This document shows positions 33,586-42,305 of a DNA stretch of 64,000 bases, piece by piece (the stretch's first letter is position 1; each line of letters begins with the position of its first letter). The position numbers were made by a program, and so were the translations under genes. This stretch comes from JAKQIM01 sp964633225 (GTDB lineage Bacteria; Chloroflexota; Anaerolineae; Anaerolineales; UBA4823): positions 163,931 through 227,930 of the forward strand of contig CAZWFQ010000001.1 in assembly GCA_964633225.1 (NCBI GenBank), read 5' to 3'. Under the pieces are notes generated by a model. That model saw only the letters and a list, made by a program, of their open reading frames with translations. It searched no databases and was not told the origin of the DNA.

Positions 33586-33591
33586 ATTATA
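33586..33591 (-). promoter_or_regulatory. -10 box of the acyl-CoA carboxylase operon
   Basis: TATAAT on the minus strand, expected +1 at 33579, ATG at 33571, so an eight-base leader without a Shine-Dalgarno site. The -35 region is not clear. Confidence 0.45.
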
Positions 33592-33694
33592 AGGGTTTTT
33601 GGTGCCTGGTTTGATAACTTGATAGGAATATGATAGCTTCGATGCAGGAGATGCCTGGAACAGGGCGGTGCCTGGCAGGCAGTTTCTCACCTTC

Positions 33695-36600
33695 TTACTT
33701 AAGCTCGATCTCCCAGACATGGACGTGGGCAGGCTCTTGCTGGTTGAGATCGTAGAATTCCAGGCGCAGCTTGATGGCGGTGACGGGCTGGTTGAAGGAC
33801 ATCTCAGCCAGGGGTTGCTCCACTGTGCCCTGGATGGTGGTTTCGTAGGTCTGGGGGTCAGCATCTGGGCTGGCGTAAGCCAGTGCCACCAGGCGCATGT
33901 TGGCGCTGCCGATGGTGGCGGTAAGCCCGCTGATGGTGCGGTTGCTAGGGAAGGTCAGCTCAATCACCAGGGGATTGGCTTCAAGGGTGCGGATCACCGT
34001 ACCGGGGTTGCCGTCAAATGCCGATGCAGCCTGGCCCATATCTAAGAGCGAGAATTGCACGGGGATGGACTGCCCATCAATTGAGATCGTATCTTGCTGC
34101 AAGACCCGGCGCCGGGCAATTTCTTCAGCCAGCATTTCATCAATGTTGTCCACATACCGCAGGCGCACAAAGTAAAAGCCAGGCCGCCCATCAGGGTAGG
34201 CCAGGGTTTGTTCAACGGTGATATCCTGGAACTTACCACTGCTGGTGGCACGTTCATACTCTTCGGGGGTCATGACGAAAACGGTGTTCTCGGTCAGCAC
34301 CAGGTGATTGTTGATGTAGGCGCCGACCACGCCGAGCTGGTAAGGCGCAGGGTCGGGGGTAAAGAAGCGGGCGACCACGTCGGTGCCGTTGCTCCAATCA
34401 GGCGAGACAATGAGACGCGTACCGGGATGGGCATTGGCATAAGTTATCACGGCTGGGAAGAGCTGCCGGGCGCCGTACTGCATGCCGCCCAGGGTGTAAT
34501 CGGTGTACCAGGTTGGGCCTTTGGTGAGGGCATCTTGCAGCATGGCAAGATTGGTGACCGCCAGGATGGCAGCCAGGAAGATGGAGAGTGCCCGGCTGAC
34601 ATTGGCCGAGGGCGGAAGAACAGCCTCTCCTTCTGCTCCCTTGAACAGTGAGAAGGATGAAATGCGAGGCGCAATCCAATCCAAAAGGCGTTCGGCGCCG
34701 ATGGCGGTGAGCAGCGCAGCCGGGATGACCATGACCAGGATGCGCGTAATGCCAATCTCAACCAGTGCGGCGCCTGCTGGAGCCGCCAGCAGGGCTGCCA
34801 GGATGGCGCGGTGGGCAGGCGAACGCCAATGCTTGAGACAGGCCAGGATGCCAATGATGATCAGGGGCAGGGTGATGAACGAGATGTGGCCGTAACCTTT
34901 CATCAGGTGCCGCACCAGGCCGTTGCCGGCAGGGTTAAACCAGTAAAGGGGGGTAAGCCCTTTGAGGTATTCTTTGAAATAAGCGCCCAGCTTTTCCAGC
35001 GGGCTGAGGGTCGAATACCAGTAAGCGCCCAGGGCTTTCAGGCTGACCTCGTTGGCTTCGGGATGAGTGGTCATGAAGCGCAGGTAGGGGACGACCAGCA
35101 GGGCCAGCCAGGCCAATGCGCCCACTGCCGCAGGCCGGGTTTCGGGGCGGCGGAACAGGCTGATGTGGTAGCGCATATCAGACAGCCCCAAGAGAACCCC
35201 AGTTACGGCTACCACCATTTGCATGGGGCTGTATGAGTAGAAGGCCAGCGCCCCGAAGAGCAAAGCAAAGTAAAGCGGGCGAACAGTTTTGCTGCCGGAT
35301 GTGTTGGGGGATGCGGCTGCGCCTGGAGATGGATTGGAATGATTGGGCAGGCGGTAGCAGAGATAATAGTAAATAAATAAGGCGTAGAAGGTGACCGCCA
35401 TGGCATACTCAAAAGCGGTGCGCGAGTGGAGGAACCAGGCCGGGATGATTGAGAGGAACAGGGCCCCGCTCCACCAATTCTTTAGCTTGAACGCATCTCG
35501 CAAGGTCAGGCTGGCGGCGGCCGCTGCAGCCAGGGTGACGATGGCTGAGGTGGCTCGGGTGATGAAGACGCTCTTGCCAAAGAGCAGGTAAGACAGCGCG
35601 TGAACGTAGACGGTAAAGCCCAGGCGATATTTCCCACCGTTTTCAAAGAAAGCAGGCAAGAGGTCTTGATCGTAATTCCTAAGCCCATCGCGCAGCAGGT
35701 CAGAGGCCAGCATGGTATGGACGGCTTCATCGGTGAAAAAGTAAATGGGCCACTCTTGCAGGCCTACCAGGCGGGTGAGCAAGTATATGAAAAGGCCCAG
35801 TGCGCAGAGGGTGCCGGCAAGGGAGATGCGCCATGTGGTGGAGCGGGCAGGCGCCTGGGTGGGAGCAATTGGCGCCGAGACGGCTGAACTCAGCGGCAGT
35901 GTGCTGGCAGTCTGGATGTTCACTCGCAGATCGGCGGGTGATGGCTGGCCGGGTACGCTGCCGGTGGCCTGCGCTGTGACCTGCAAGCCGCTGCCGCCTG
36001 GCGGCAGATCGATGTTCAACGCCACGCCTTGCCCGGGTGGAAGACTGATTGAGAGCGTGATGTTCGCTTCTGCGCCAGGGGCTTCATCATTGTTGGCAGC
36101 CTGTTGACCGACGGTGACGGTGTAAGCATGGGATGAAACGACGCCAGGGACCGCCGCGGGAACGGCAGGAGATGCTTCTGCGGCAGAGGCAGCATCCAAA
36201 GAGCGGCTGGCGGCCGCCTCCGGGAGCAGCTCTGGCTGAGCAGCAGGGATAGCTTGGGCAGCCAGGCGGCGCAGGCTCACACGCCCGATGAAAAGTGCCA
36301 GGGCCAGGATGCTGACAGCCAGGCTGATCGCCAGCCCGGCATAAAAACTCCCGGGGCGAAAACTGAATTCGTAGTGGTGCAGGCCGGGCTGAATGGCTGT
36401 GCCCATGTAGCCGCTGACGTTCAGCAGGGCCTGGGGGTTGCCATCCACCGTCACCTGCCAACCGGGGTAGTGGGTAATCAGCAGCACTAACACATCGCCG
36501 ACCTGTCCAGATGCCATCATCTCGGCGCGGTTGGGGGTTGGAAAATGGACCGCTTGTGAAACGACCTGGGCAGGTGTTAACAGGCCCTCGCCAAAAGGAC

Positions 36601-38554
36601 GTTGTAACTCCCTGCCTGCCACGCTGAAAGCCATCGGCAGGGCCTGGGGTATGCTGAAGATATTGTAGCCATTCACTTTCGCCACAAACTGTCCACCACT
36701 CGGATCGGCCTCATCTTGCGATTGAACGATGTAGTGGGGCGAGGCCTGTACGGGCCGGGTATTGACGGCACTGCCAGTATCACGAATGTCTGCAAAGTGA
36801 TACCAGTTCTGAATGAAACGCAGGCCCTGAGAGATGTAAGCATCGGTCCAGGCGTTGTTGGGGTTGTGGCGGGTGTAATAAGCCTCACCATCCTGCTGGC
36901 GCAGCCAACCGGTGACGCTGTAAGCCGGCGCATATTCGTCCTGGGTGGTGATGATCTGGCGGTTGGTGCGAAAAACATCCATCAGGCCAAGGAGCATGAA
37001 AAGGCTCAGGATGACCAGTCCGCTATAGGCCAAGACAGTGTGGTAACGTCCCCTGGCTGCCGGGACAGATCCGTCAGTGCGGGCAGCGCCTTCGAATATC
37101 CGCCAGAGTGCGTCCAGCCCGATGCCCGCCAGGGTGATGATGGCAAAGCTGCCAAAAAACAAGATGCGTAAGAGGTGGCGGAATTGGCTGACGAGGCGCG
37201 ATGTTAACAGGGCCTGGGCCCAGGGCAAGTGCCCGATGCTGATCCACCCAACCGCAAGCAGTAAAAGCAGGATGAAGAAAATGAGCACAGCCCGCGGCTG
37301 CTTCTTCCATGCCAGCGGCAGCAAAGCCAGGGCCAGGAACGGCGTCAGACCGATGTAGGCATAGAATTCTTCGCGGGCAGGGAGCTCGCTGTAGGCGTCG
37401 GCCCTGGAGGAATCCCTGGATGTGTAGTCGAGAAAAATCTGCTCAAGGGTGTGCGAGCCTTCTACATTGAGATCTTTGCTGACGCGCGGCCAGAATTGGG
37501 CGCTTGGGATGATCTGGACCGCAACCAGGCCCAGGGCGATCAGCGCTACGCCCAGGTAGCTGCGTGCCAGGTTTTTATCCAGGTGCAGATAGGGCTTCTT
37601 GCGCCTGAAACAGCAGGCGGTAAGCAGGGCAAACAGGCCGCAGGCCAGCAGCATAAAGAACTGATAATAGGCGTTGCCTGAGAAGAAAAGCAAAGCCACG
37701 CTCGCCGCCGCCAGGATGACGGCGCGGCGGCGGGCCAGGCCCTCAGACTGGCGGACTCGCAGTAAAAAGGCAATGATCCAGGGAACCCAGGCAAAACCCA
37801 GGACGAAGAGGTATTGGCCCTGGAAGAAGCGGGCTGCAGGCTGCCCGGCAAAGGCGTACATCAGTGCCATCCAGACGCGCCCGCCCTGGCCCAGGCCCAA
37901 CTGGCGACCAAGCTGCCACATGCCCAGGGCGGCGATGACAAAGCTGATAAAGACACCCAGCTTAAAACCCGCCCGCACGCCCAGCAGGAGCACGGGGATT
38001 GTGACCACTGGATTATAAACGTGCAGCATGGGATCGGCTATGTAGGGCAGGCCGGTTTGGAGATAGGGATTCCAAAGTGGGAAGGCGCCCTCTTTCAGGC
38101 CGTTGACCAGCACCCAGTCGAGGGCCTGGAAGACCTCGGATTCGTTGCCAGGCAGGCGGGTGGGAGAATTTAAGTCGAGAATGCGGCCTGCGTATAGGCA
38201 AATGGCGAAAACGAGGGTGCCGATTTCGAGCAGAAGGCCGCGCCAGGCAGTTCTTGAGGCCCAGAGTTGAGCAAGCCGAGTGCGAGTGAGGTTGACCAGC
38301 GTCCGAAGCAGCATCAACGCCCGCTGCCAGGCGCGGCACAGGGCAGGGAGCAGCACCAGCTTCAGCCAGGAGGGGATGGGAGCATAGTTTTTGCCCAGGT
38401 AAATTGCGCCGCCTGGAGGGTGGCGGTCAGCGCCCGAGTTGAAGCGGCGCGATAGAAAATGCGCCGCCCCGCGCGCCAGCCCGTAGTACAGGGCGGCAGC
38501 CAGGAGTGAGGTAATAATGAAGGTAAGGGCGCCTGTCAAATTGATCTGGGCCAT
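33695..38554 (-). CDS. Giant membrane protein: YfhO-like domain fused to an ArnT/PMT-type glycosyltransferase
   Basis: A 1619-residue integral membrane protein. Residues ~1-760 resemble YfhO-type proteins: a dozen or more membrane helices with FQALDWVLVNGLKEGAFPLWNP, YNPVVTIPVLLLG and a C-terminal extracellular strand-rich part (VLLITHYPGWQVTVDGNPQ). A soluble, Ala/Pro-rich linker (~770-910) follows. Residues ~915-1440 form a second polytopic unit starting WPIYFFTDEAVHTMLASDLLRDG, whose acidic pair after the first helix is typical of GT39/ArnT-like glycosyltransferases using polyprenyl-phosphate sugars. A C-terminal soluble domain (~1440-1619) is beta-rich, perhaps discoidin-like. Likely role: transfer of sugars to lipid or cell-envelope carriers outside the membrane. 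The fusion is unusual; the two halves are normally separate proteins. Confidence 0.83.
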   Translation of the reverse strand: MAQINLTGALTFIITSLLAAALYYGLARGAAHFLSRRFNSGADRHPPGGAIYLGKNYAPIPSWLKLVLLPALCRAWQRALMLLRTLVNLTRTRLAQLWASRTAWRGLLLEIGTLVFAICLYAGRILDLNSPTRLPGNESEVFQALDWVLVNGLKEGAFPLWNPYLQTGLPYIADPMLHVYNPVVTIPVLLLGVRAGFKLGVFISFVIAALGMWQLGRQLGLGQGGRVWMALMYAFAGQPAARFFQGQYLFVLGFAWVPWIIAFLLRVRQSEGLARRRAVILAAASVALLFFSGNAYYQFFMLLACGLFALLTACCFRRKKPYLHLDKNLARSYLGVALIALGLVAVQIIPSAQFWPRVSKDLNVEGSHTLEQIFLDYTSRDSSRADAYSELPAREEFYAYIGLTPFLALALLPLAWKKQPRAVLIFFILLLLLAVGWISIGHLPWAQALLTSRLVSQFRHLLRILFFGSFAIITLAGIGLDALWRIFEGAARTDGSVPAARGRYHTVLAYSGLVILSLFMLLGLMDVFRTNRQIITTQDEYAPAYSVTGWLRQQDGEAYYTRHNPNNAWTDAYISQGLRFIQNWYHFADIRDTGSAVNTRPVQASPHYIVQSQDEADPSGGQFVAKVNGYNIFSIPQALPMAFSVAGRELQRPFGEGLLTPAQVVSQAVHFPTPNRAEMMASGQVGDVLVLLITHYPGWQVTVDGNPQALLNVSGYMGTAIQPGLHHYEFSFRPGSFYAGLAISLAVSILALALFIGRVSLRRLAAQAIPAAQPELLPEAAASRSLDAASAAEASPAVPAAVPGVVSSHAYTVTVGQQAANNDEAPGAEANITLSISLPPGQGVALNIDLPPGGSGLQVTAQATGSVPGQPSPADLRVNIQTASTLPLSSAVSAPIAPTQAPARSTTWRISLAGTLCALGLFIYLLTRLVGLQEWPIYFFTDEAVHTMLASDLLRDGLRNYDQDLLPAFFENGGKYRLGFTVYVHALSYLLFGKSVFITRATSAIVTLAAAAAASLTLRDAFKLKNWWSGALFLSIIPAWFLHSRTAFEYAMAVTFYALFIYYYLCYRLPNHSNPSPGAAASPNTSGSKTVRPLYFALLFGALAFYSYSPMQMVVAVTGVLLGLSDMRYHISLFRRPETRPAAVGALAWLALLVVPYLRFMTTHPEANEVSLKALGAYWYSTLSPLEKLGAYFKEYLKGLTPLYWFNPAGNGLVRHLMKGYGHISFITLPLIIIGILACLKHWRSPAHRAILAALLAAPAGAALVEIGITRILVMVIPAALLTAIGAERLLDWIAPRISSFSLFKGAEGEAVLPPSANVSRALSIFLAAILAVTNLAMLQDALTKGPTWYTDYTLGGMQYGARQLFPAVITYANAHPGTRLIVSPDWSNGTDVVARFFTPDPAPYQLGVVGAYINNHLVLTENTVFVMTPEEYERATSSGKFQDITVEQTLAYPDGRPGFYFVRLRYVDNIDEMLAEEIARRRVLQQDTISIDGQSIPVQFSLLDMGQAASAFDGNPGTVIRTLEANPLVIELTFPSNRTISGLTATIGSANMRLVALAYASPDADPQTYETTIQGTVEQPLAEMSFNQPVTAIKLRLEFYDLNQQEPAHVHVWEIELK

Positions 38555-38576
38555 ACTTCAGCAGAATGGGTAAATT

Positions 38577-39482
38577 TTACATTGATTTCTGATAGACATC
38601 ATCGGCCAGGGCAATGGCCCCGAGCATGCCAGCGCGCGGGCCGAGCCCCGGGGGAACGATGTATGTCTCAGAATGCTCAATGATTTGGGGAGCATGGATA
38701 TAGCCATTGAGCAGGCGTTGGGTCTCTGCGCGCAAGAGGGGAAAGATCTGCGGCTGAGACATCACCCCGCCGCCCAGGATGATGCGTTGGGGCGAGAGCG
38801 TGCAGATGTAGCTGACCAATCCCAATGCCAGGTAGTGGGCTTCCAATTCCCAGGCAGGGTGGGTGGGCGGCAGGGTTTCGGCGCGCGCCCCCCAACGCCT
38901 TTCGATCGCTGGGCCAGCCGCCAGGCCCTCCAGGCAGTCGCCATGGAAGGGGCAAAAGCCGGGGTAGGGGTCACGGGTTGGGTCGCGGGGAATGAGGATG
39001 TGGCCCAGCTCAGGATGGATCAAGCCATGCACCAACTGACCGTTGACAAAGACCCCGCCGCCGATGCCGGTTCCAATGGTAAGGTATATGAAGGTGTCCA
39101 GGCCCTGGGCTGCGCCCCAGCGCCACTCGCCCAACGCGGCCGCATTGACATCGGTGTCAAAGGCAGTGGGCAGGCCCAGGGCGGCGCGCAGCGGACCGAC
39201 GATATCGGCCTGGGCCCAGCCGGGCTTGGGGGTGGTAGTGATCGTGCCAAAGGTAGGCGAATTGGGATTGGGGTCCACCGGGCCAAAGGAGCCGATGCCT
39301 AATGCTGCCAGCGGGCCATGCTCAACCTGGACGTGCCGAAAAAAATTGATCACATGCCCCAGGGTTTCAGCAGGGGTGGTGGTGGGGAAGCGCGCCTCGG
39401 CGCGGATATCTTCGGGGCCGGTAGCAGCAATACAGTTGAACTTGGTGCCGCCGGCTTCAAGGCCGGCATACAGAGTGGTCAT
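38577..39482 (-). CDS. ROK family sugar kinase, fructokinase-like
   Basis: A 301-residue ROK kinase. ATP-binding DxGxT is in AGLEAGGTKFNC, the catalytic Asp in FDTDVNAAALGEWRWGA, and TIGTGIGGGVFVNGQLVHG with HPELGHILIPRD precedes the zinc/ROK motif CPFHGDCLEGLAAGPAIERRWG. The CPxHGDCLEGL form is that of fructokinases of the Bacillus GmuE type, so fructose is the best guess. I start at the ATG at 39482 with AGGAG six bases ahead; an upstream extension of 52 codons is non-coding. It lies just upstream of the giant membrane protein gene (22 bases) and may be co-transcribed with it. Confidence 0.9.
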   Translation of the reverse strand: MTTLYAGLEAGGTKFNCIAATGPEDIRAEARFPTTTPAETLGHVINFFRHVQVEHGPLAALGIGSFGPVDPNPNSPTFGTITTTPKPGWAQADIVGPLRAALGLPTAFDTDVNAAALGEWRWGAAQGLDTFIYLTIGTGIGGGVFVNGQLVHGLIHPELGHILIPRDPTRDPYPGFCPFHGDCLEGLAAGPAIERRWGARAETLPPTHPAWELEAHYLALGLVSYICTLSPQRIILGGGVMSQPQIFPLLRAETQRLLNGYIHAPQIIEHSETYIVPPGLGPRAGMLGAIALADDVYQKSM

Positions 39483-39654
39483 GGGTGACTCCTGGTAGCT
39501 GGATGAAGAGAGATTAACCCTGGACAGGAAGATTGTCAAGGGGAAAAGGGATGATAAGGTATGCGAATTCTGAAAAGGTCCAAAAACGCCTCCAAGATGA
39601 TGTAAAATAAGGTGATTGTAATAATTTTCCTGCTGCATGGAGAATGGTACCCCT

Positions 39655-41109
39655 ATGTCTGCTGAAAAGATCCTGGTCGTCGACGATGATGAATCGATCT
39701 TGAATATGATGGCCTTTGCCTTAGAGCGGGATGGTTATACTGTTGAAACGGCCATCCACGGTCAGATGGCGATGGAAAAACTGCAGACCAAAGGGCCCTT
39801 TGCAGTGATGCTGACGGATCTGATGATGCCGGGCCTGCATGGGCAGCAGCTTTTGCGCCAGGGGCGTGAGCTGGATCCTTTGATGGAGACGATCGTGATC
39901 ACCGCCGCCGGCTCGATGGAATCGGCGGTTACGGCACTGCGGGCAGATGGGGCATTTGATTACCTGCTTAAGCCACTTGATTCAATTAAACAGCTCTCTC
40001 TGGTAGTCGAACGAGCTCTGGCGCATCGCAAGCTCTTGTTAGAGCGCGAAGCCCTGCAAACGCGCATCCGCCTGGAGGCCGAATGGCTAGAAACGCTGAT
40101 TGCCAATACCGGCGATGCCATCCTGGCGGCGAGTGCCAACGGCATGCTGACGGTGGTCAACCCTGCCGCGGTCAGCCTGCTGGGTGAAAAGGCCCAGGTG
40201 GGGGCAGAAGCCTCTAGCTGCCTGCCCTATTCGCTGGCATCTTTGCTGAGCAACTGGCTGGAACTGGGCAGCCGCAGCCCGGTGGTGATGGAAGTGAGTT
40301 GGGTGGGTGGCTCGACCCAGATGGTGAACCTGGCCCCGGTCTTCGACAAAGAAAAAGCCTTTAAAGGTTGGGTGATGGTGCTGCGCGATATCACGCCGCT
40401 CAAGAATGCAGACGAGTACCGCATGAAGGTGCTTTCAGAGGTGGTTCAGCGCATCCAGATGCCCTTGGTGCAGGCTGTGAATACCCTGGCTGAGTTGAAC
40501 CAGATTGGGCGCCAGGATGATCGCATTGCACGCGCCGTGTACCGGCTCTCGAACATTTGGGGCTCGATCAAAGACTGGGTGGACGATCTGGCAGAAGTGA
40601 TGAAGAAAGGCGAGCAAGCAGAGCTGCGCCAGGTGGATATCAATATTGTGCCCATGTTGGTCCAGCTTCAATCCAGCCTGGGGGTAAGGTTGCGCGAGGG
40701 TGGGCAGCGCCTGGTGTTGGGCACCCTGCCCAACCTGCCGATTGTGCGCACTGATCCTTCACTGCTTTCGCAGTTGTTAGAAGGCTTGATTGAGCGCGGC
40801 GCCCAGCGCTGCACCGCGGGCGGCCATATCCATGTCAACGCTCGCGTCCACCAGGACAAGGTATGGATCGACGTCAGCGATGATGGCCCACCCGTGAAAC
40901 AGGAAGATCTGCCGCATTTATTTGAGAAGGCCGCCTCCCTGGCAGATGGGATGCCAAATGCCGGATCTGCCTCTCCCCAGTTGGCGCGTATTAAGGAAAC
41001 CATTGATCGCATGGGTGGGCAGGTGTGGGTGAGCAGTGATCGGCAAACTGGCAGCACCATCACGGTTTGTTTGCCGGCGGTGCCGCGGGAAAACAGAGTG
41101 TCGTCTTAA
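39655..41109 (+). CDS. Response regulator fused to PAS and degenerate histidine-kinase module
   Basis: A 484-residue cytoplasmic protein. The receiver domain (1-125) has the acidic pair VVDDDE, phospho-acceptor Asp in MLTDLMMPG, Thr in VITAAG and Lys in LLKPLD. A coiled link leads to a PAS domain (~145-255: WLETLIANTGDAILAASANG, VVNPAAVSLLG). The next region aligns with HisKA, but where kinases have SHELRTPL it reads VQRIQMPL, so the phospho-accepting His is Gln. The ATPase-like end has DVSDDGPPVKQEDLPHLFEKA but the N-box is eroded (LIERGAQRC). It is probably a signal-binding output protein rather than an active kinase. The ATG at 39655 is preferred over one six codons earlier. It heads a same-strand run to 42692. 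Confidence 0.87.
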   Translation: MSAEKILVVDDDESILNMMAFALERDGYTVETAIHGQMAMEKLQTKGPFAVMLTDLMMPGLHGQQLLRQGRELDPLMETIVITAAGSMESAVTALRADGAFDYLLKPLDSIKQLSLVVERALAHRKLLLEREALQTRIRLEAEWLETLIANTGDAILAASANGMLTVVNPAAVSLLGEKAQVGAEASSCLPYSLASLLSNWLELGSRSPVVMEVSWVGGSTQMVNLAPVFDKEKAFKGWVMVLRDITPLKNADEYRMKVLSEVVQRIQMPLVQAVNTLAELNQIGRQDDRIARAVYRLSNIWGSIKDWVDDLAEVMKKGEQAELRQVDINIVPMLVQLQSSLGVRLREGGQRLVLGTLPNLPIVRTDPSLLSQLLEGLIERGAQRCTAGGHIHVNARVHQDKVWIDVSDDGPPVKQEDLPHLFEKAASLADGMPNAGSASPQLARIKETIDRMGGQVWVSSDRQTGSTITVCLPAVPRENRVSS

Positions 41110-41146
41110 CCATTGGTACTATCACACTAATTGCAAGGAGGTATCT

Positions 41147-41917
41147 ATGAAACTTATTGTTGGACAAAAAGCTCCAGATTTTGAACTGCCCAGCCACCTG
41201 GATAAAAATGTTCGCCTGAGTGATTACCGCGGCAAGAACGTGGTGCTGGTGTTCTTCCCCTTAGCCTGGACGCCCGTCTGAACGGGCCAGATCCCATCGT
41301 ACGAGGCCGATCAGGCTCGTTTCGAGGGATTGGACGCCCAGGTTCTGGGCATCAGTGTTGACCATGTACCCTGCCTGAAGGCATGGGCAGAAAGCCTGGG
41401 GGGGATCACTTACCCCTTGCTGAGCGATTTTTGGCCCCACGGTTCGATCAGCGAGTTGTACGGTGTTTTCAGAGCCCCAGACGGCCATTCGGAGCGCGCC
41501 ATCTTGGTGATTGATAAGAATGGCATCCTCCGTTACATTGACATTCACGATATCGACCACCAACCCGATAATGATGTGGTTCTGGACGAACTACGCAAAG
41601 CTGACCCGCTGGCCTCGGCGCGCAACCCCAAGCCAGCCGCGCCGGCTGAGGCGCCCAAGCTGCCGCATGGTGGAATTGTGATGTATTGCACCCGCTGGTG
41701 CCCGGCTTGCCGGCGGGCACGCGCCTGGTTCCAGGCCCGCGGCATACAGTTCACTGAGGTGGATATTGATACGGTACCGGGGGCAGCCGACCAGGTTAAG
41801 CAGTGGGCAAACGGCACGCGCACCACACCGACTTTCGATCTTGATGGGACGGTCATTGTAAACTTTGACGAGCGCAAGCTGAGCGAAGCGTTGAAACTGC
41901 CCCCATCATCACTTTAG
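41147..41917 (+). CDS. Selenoprotein: peroxiredoxin-glutaredoxin fusion with in-frame UGA (Sec45)
   Basis: The frame from the ATG at 41147 (AAGGAGGT just ahead) reads 44 codons, meets TGA at 41279-41281, and continues open for 211 codons to 41917. Before the TGA the protein is a peroxiredoxin of the AhpE/Bcp kind (VGQKAPDFELPSHLDKNVRL, VVLVFFPLAWTPV); after it comes TGQIPSYEADQARFEGLDAQ, exactly the continuation of the family. The TGA occupies the peroxidatic cysteine site, so it should encode selenocysteine 45. Cys76 (DHVPCLKAW) may be the resolving thiol. From about residue 175 a glutaredoxin-like domain follows (MYCTRWCPACRRARAWF, CPAC at 185-188, TRTTPTFDLDG), likely the electron donor to the peroxidase. 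Total 256 residues. A SECIS-like hairpin lies at 41301-41320, and selA is in the window. It may reduce hydroperoxides in the cytoplasm. Confidence 0.88.
41301..41320 (+). promoter_or_regulatory. Candidate bacterial SECIS element
   Basis: ACGAG and CTCGT form a five-bp stem, then a bulged G, then CC/GG, closing a GATCA loop that begins with G. The loop starts 28 bases after the TGA, inside the 16-37 base window known for bacterial SECIS elements. Sequence of such elements is poorly conserved, so the fold and position are the evidence. Confidence 0.6.
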
Positions 41918-41944
41918 ATTTGATCACTTTAAGGAGATATCAAC

Positions 41945-42292
41945 ATGTCTTACTATCCTCCGCAAGCGCCTTATCCGCCGCCCCAGTCCTATTACCCGCC
42001 GTCTGAGACCAGCACTTCGGCTGTGATCAGCCTGGTCAGCGGCATCTTGGGCTGGAGCTTGCTGCCCCTCATCGGAAGTATTGTTGCTGTGATTTCAGGA
42101 CATATGGCCAAAAGCCAGATCCGTTCGAGCATGGGGCGCTATACCGGCGATGGGATGGCGACCTGGGGTTTGCTTTTGGGGTATTCGAGCCTGATTTTGG
42201 GCTGCTGCGGCATTGTGGTATCGCTGCTGCTCTTTGTGATCCTGCCGATGTTGGGGATTGCCGTGTCGGGCATTGATTGGTCGAGCTATTAA
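41945..42292 (+). CDS. Small DUF4190-type membrane protein
   Basis: A 115-residue protein with a cytosolic or surface Pro/Tyr-rich head (YYPPQAPYPPPQSYYPP) and two membrane helices: VISLVSGILGWSLLPLIGSIVAVISG, then GLLLGYSSLILGCCGIVVSLLLFVIL, with GHMAKSQIRSSMGRYTGDGMA between them. This is the DUF4190 pattern (small bacterial membrane proteins of unknown role). AAGGAGATATCAAC precedes the ATG. It lies between the selenoprotein and the AcnX small subunit with gaps of 27 and 13 bases, so all three are probably on one mRNA. Confidence 0.82.
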   Translation: MSYYPPQAPYPPPQSYYPPSETSTSAVISLVSGILGWSLLPLIGSIVAVISGHMAKSQIRSSMGRYTGDGMATWGLLLGYSSLILGCCGIVVSLLLFVILPMLGIAVSGIDWSSY

Positions 42293-42305
42293 CCCTGGCG
42301 CGTAC

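Noticed and set aside
41036..41281. Short frame ending at the TGA, as a separate small protein or a pseudogene
   Set aside because: The same frame continues for 211 codons after the TGA with a matching peroxiredoxin sequence and no other lesion, so selenocysteine read-through explains it better.
41330..41917. TTG start for a 195-residue protein
   Set aside because: It would begin inside the peroxiredoxin fold without a ribosome site and without the peroxidatic residue.
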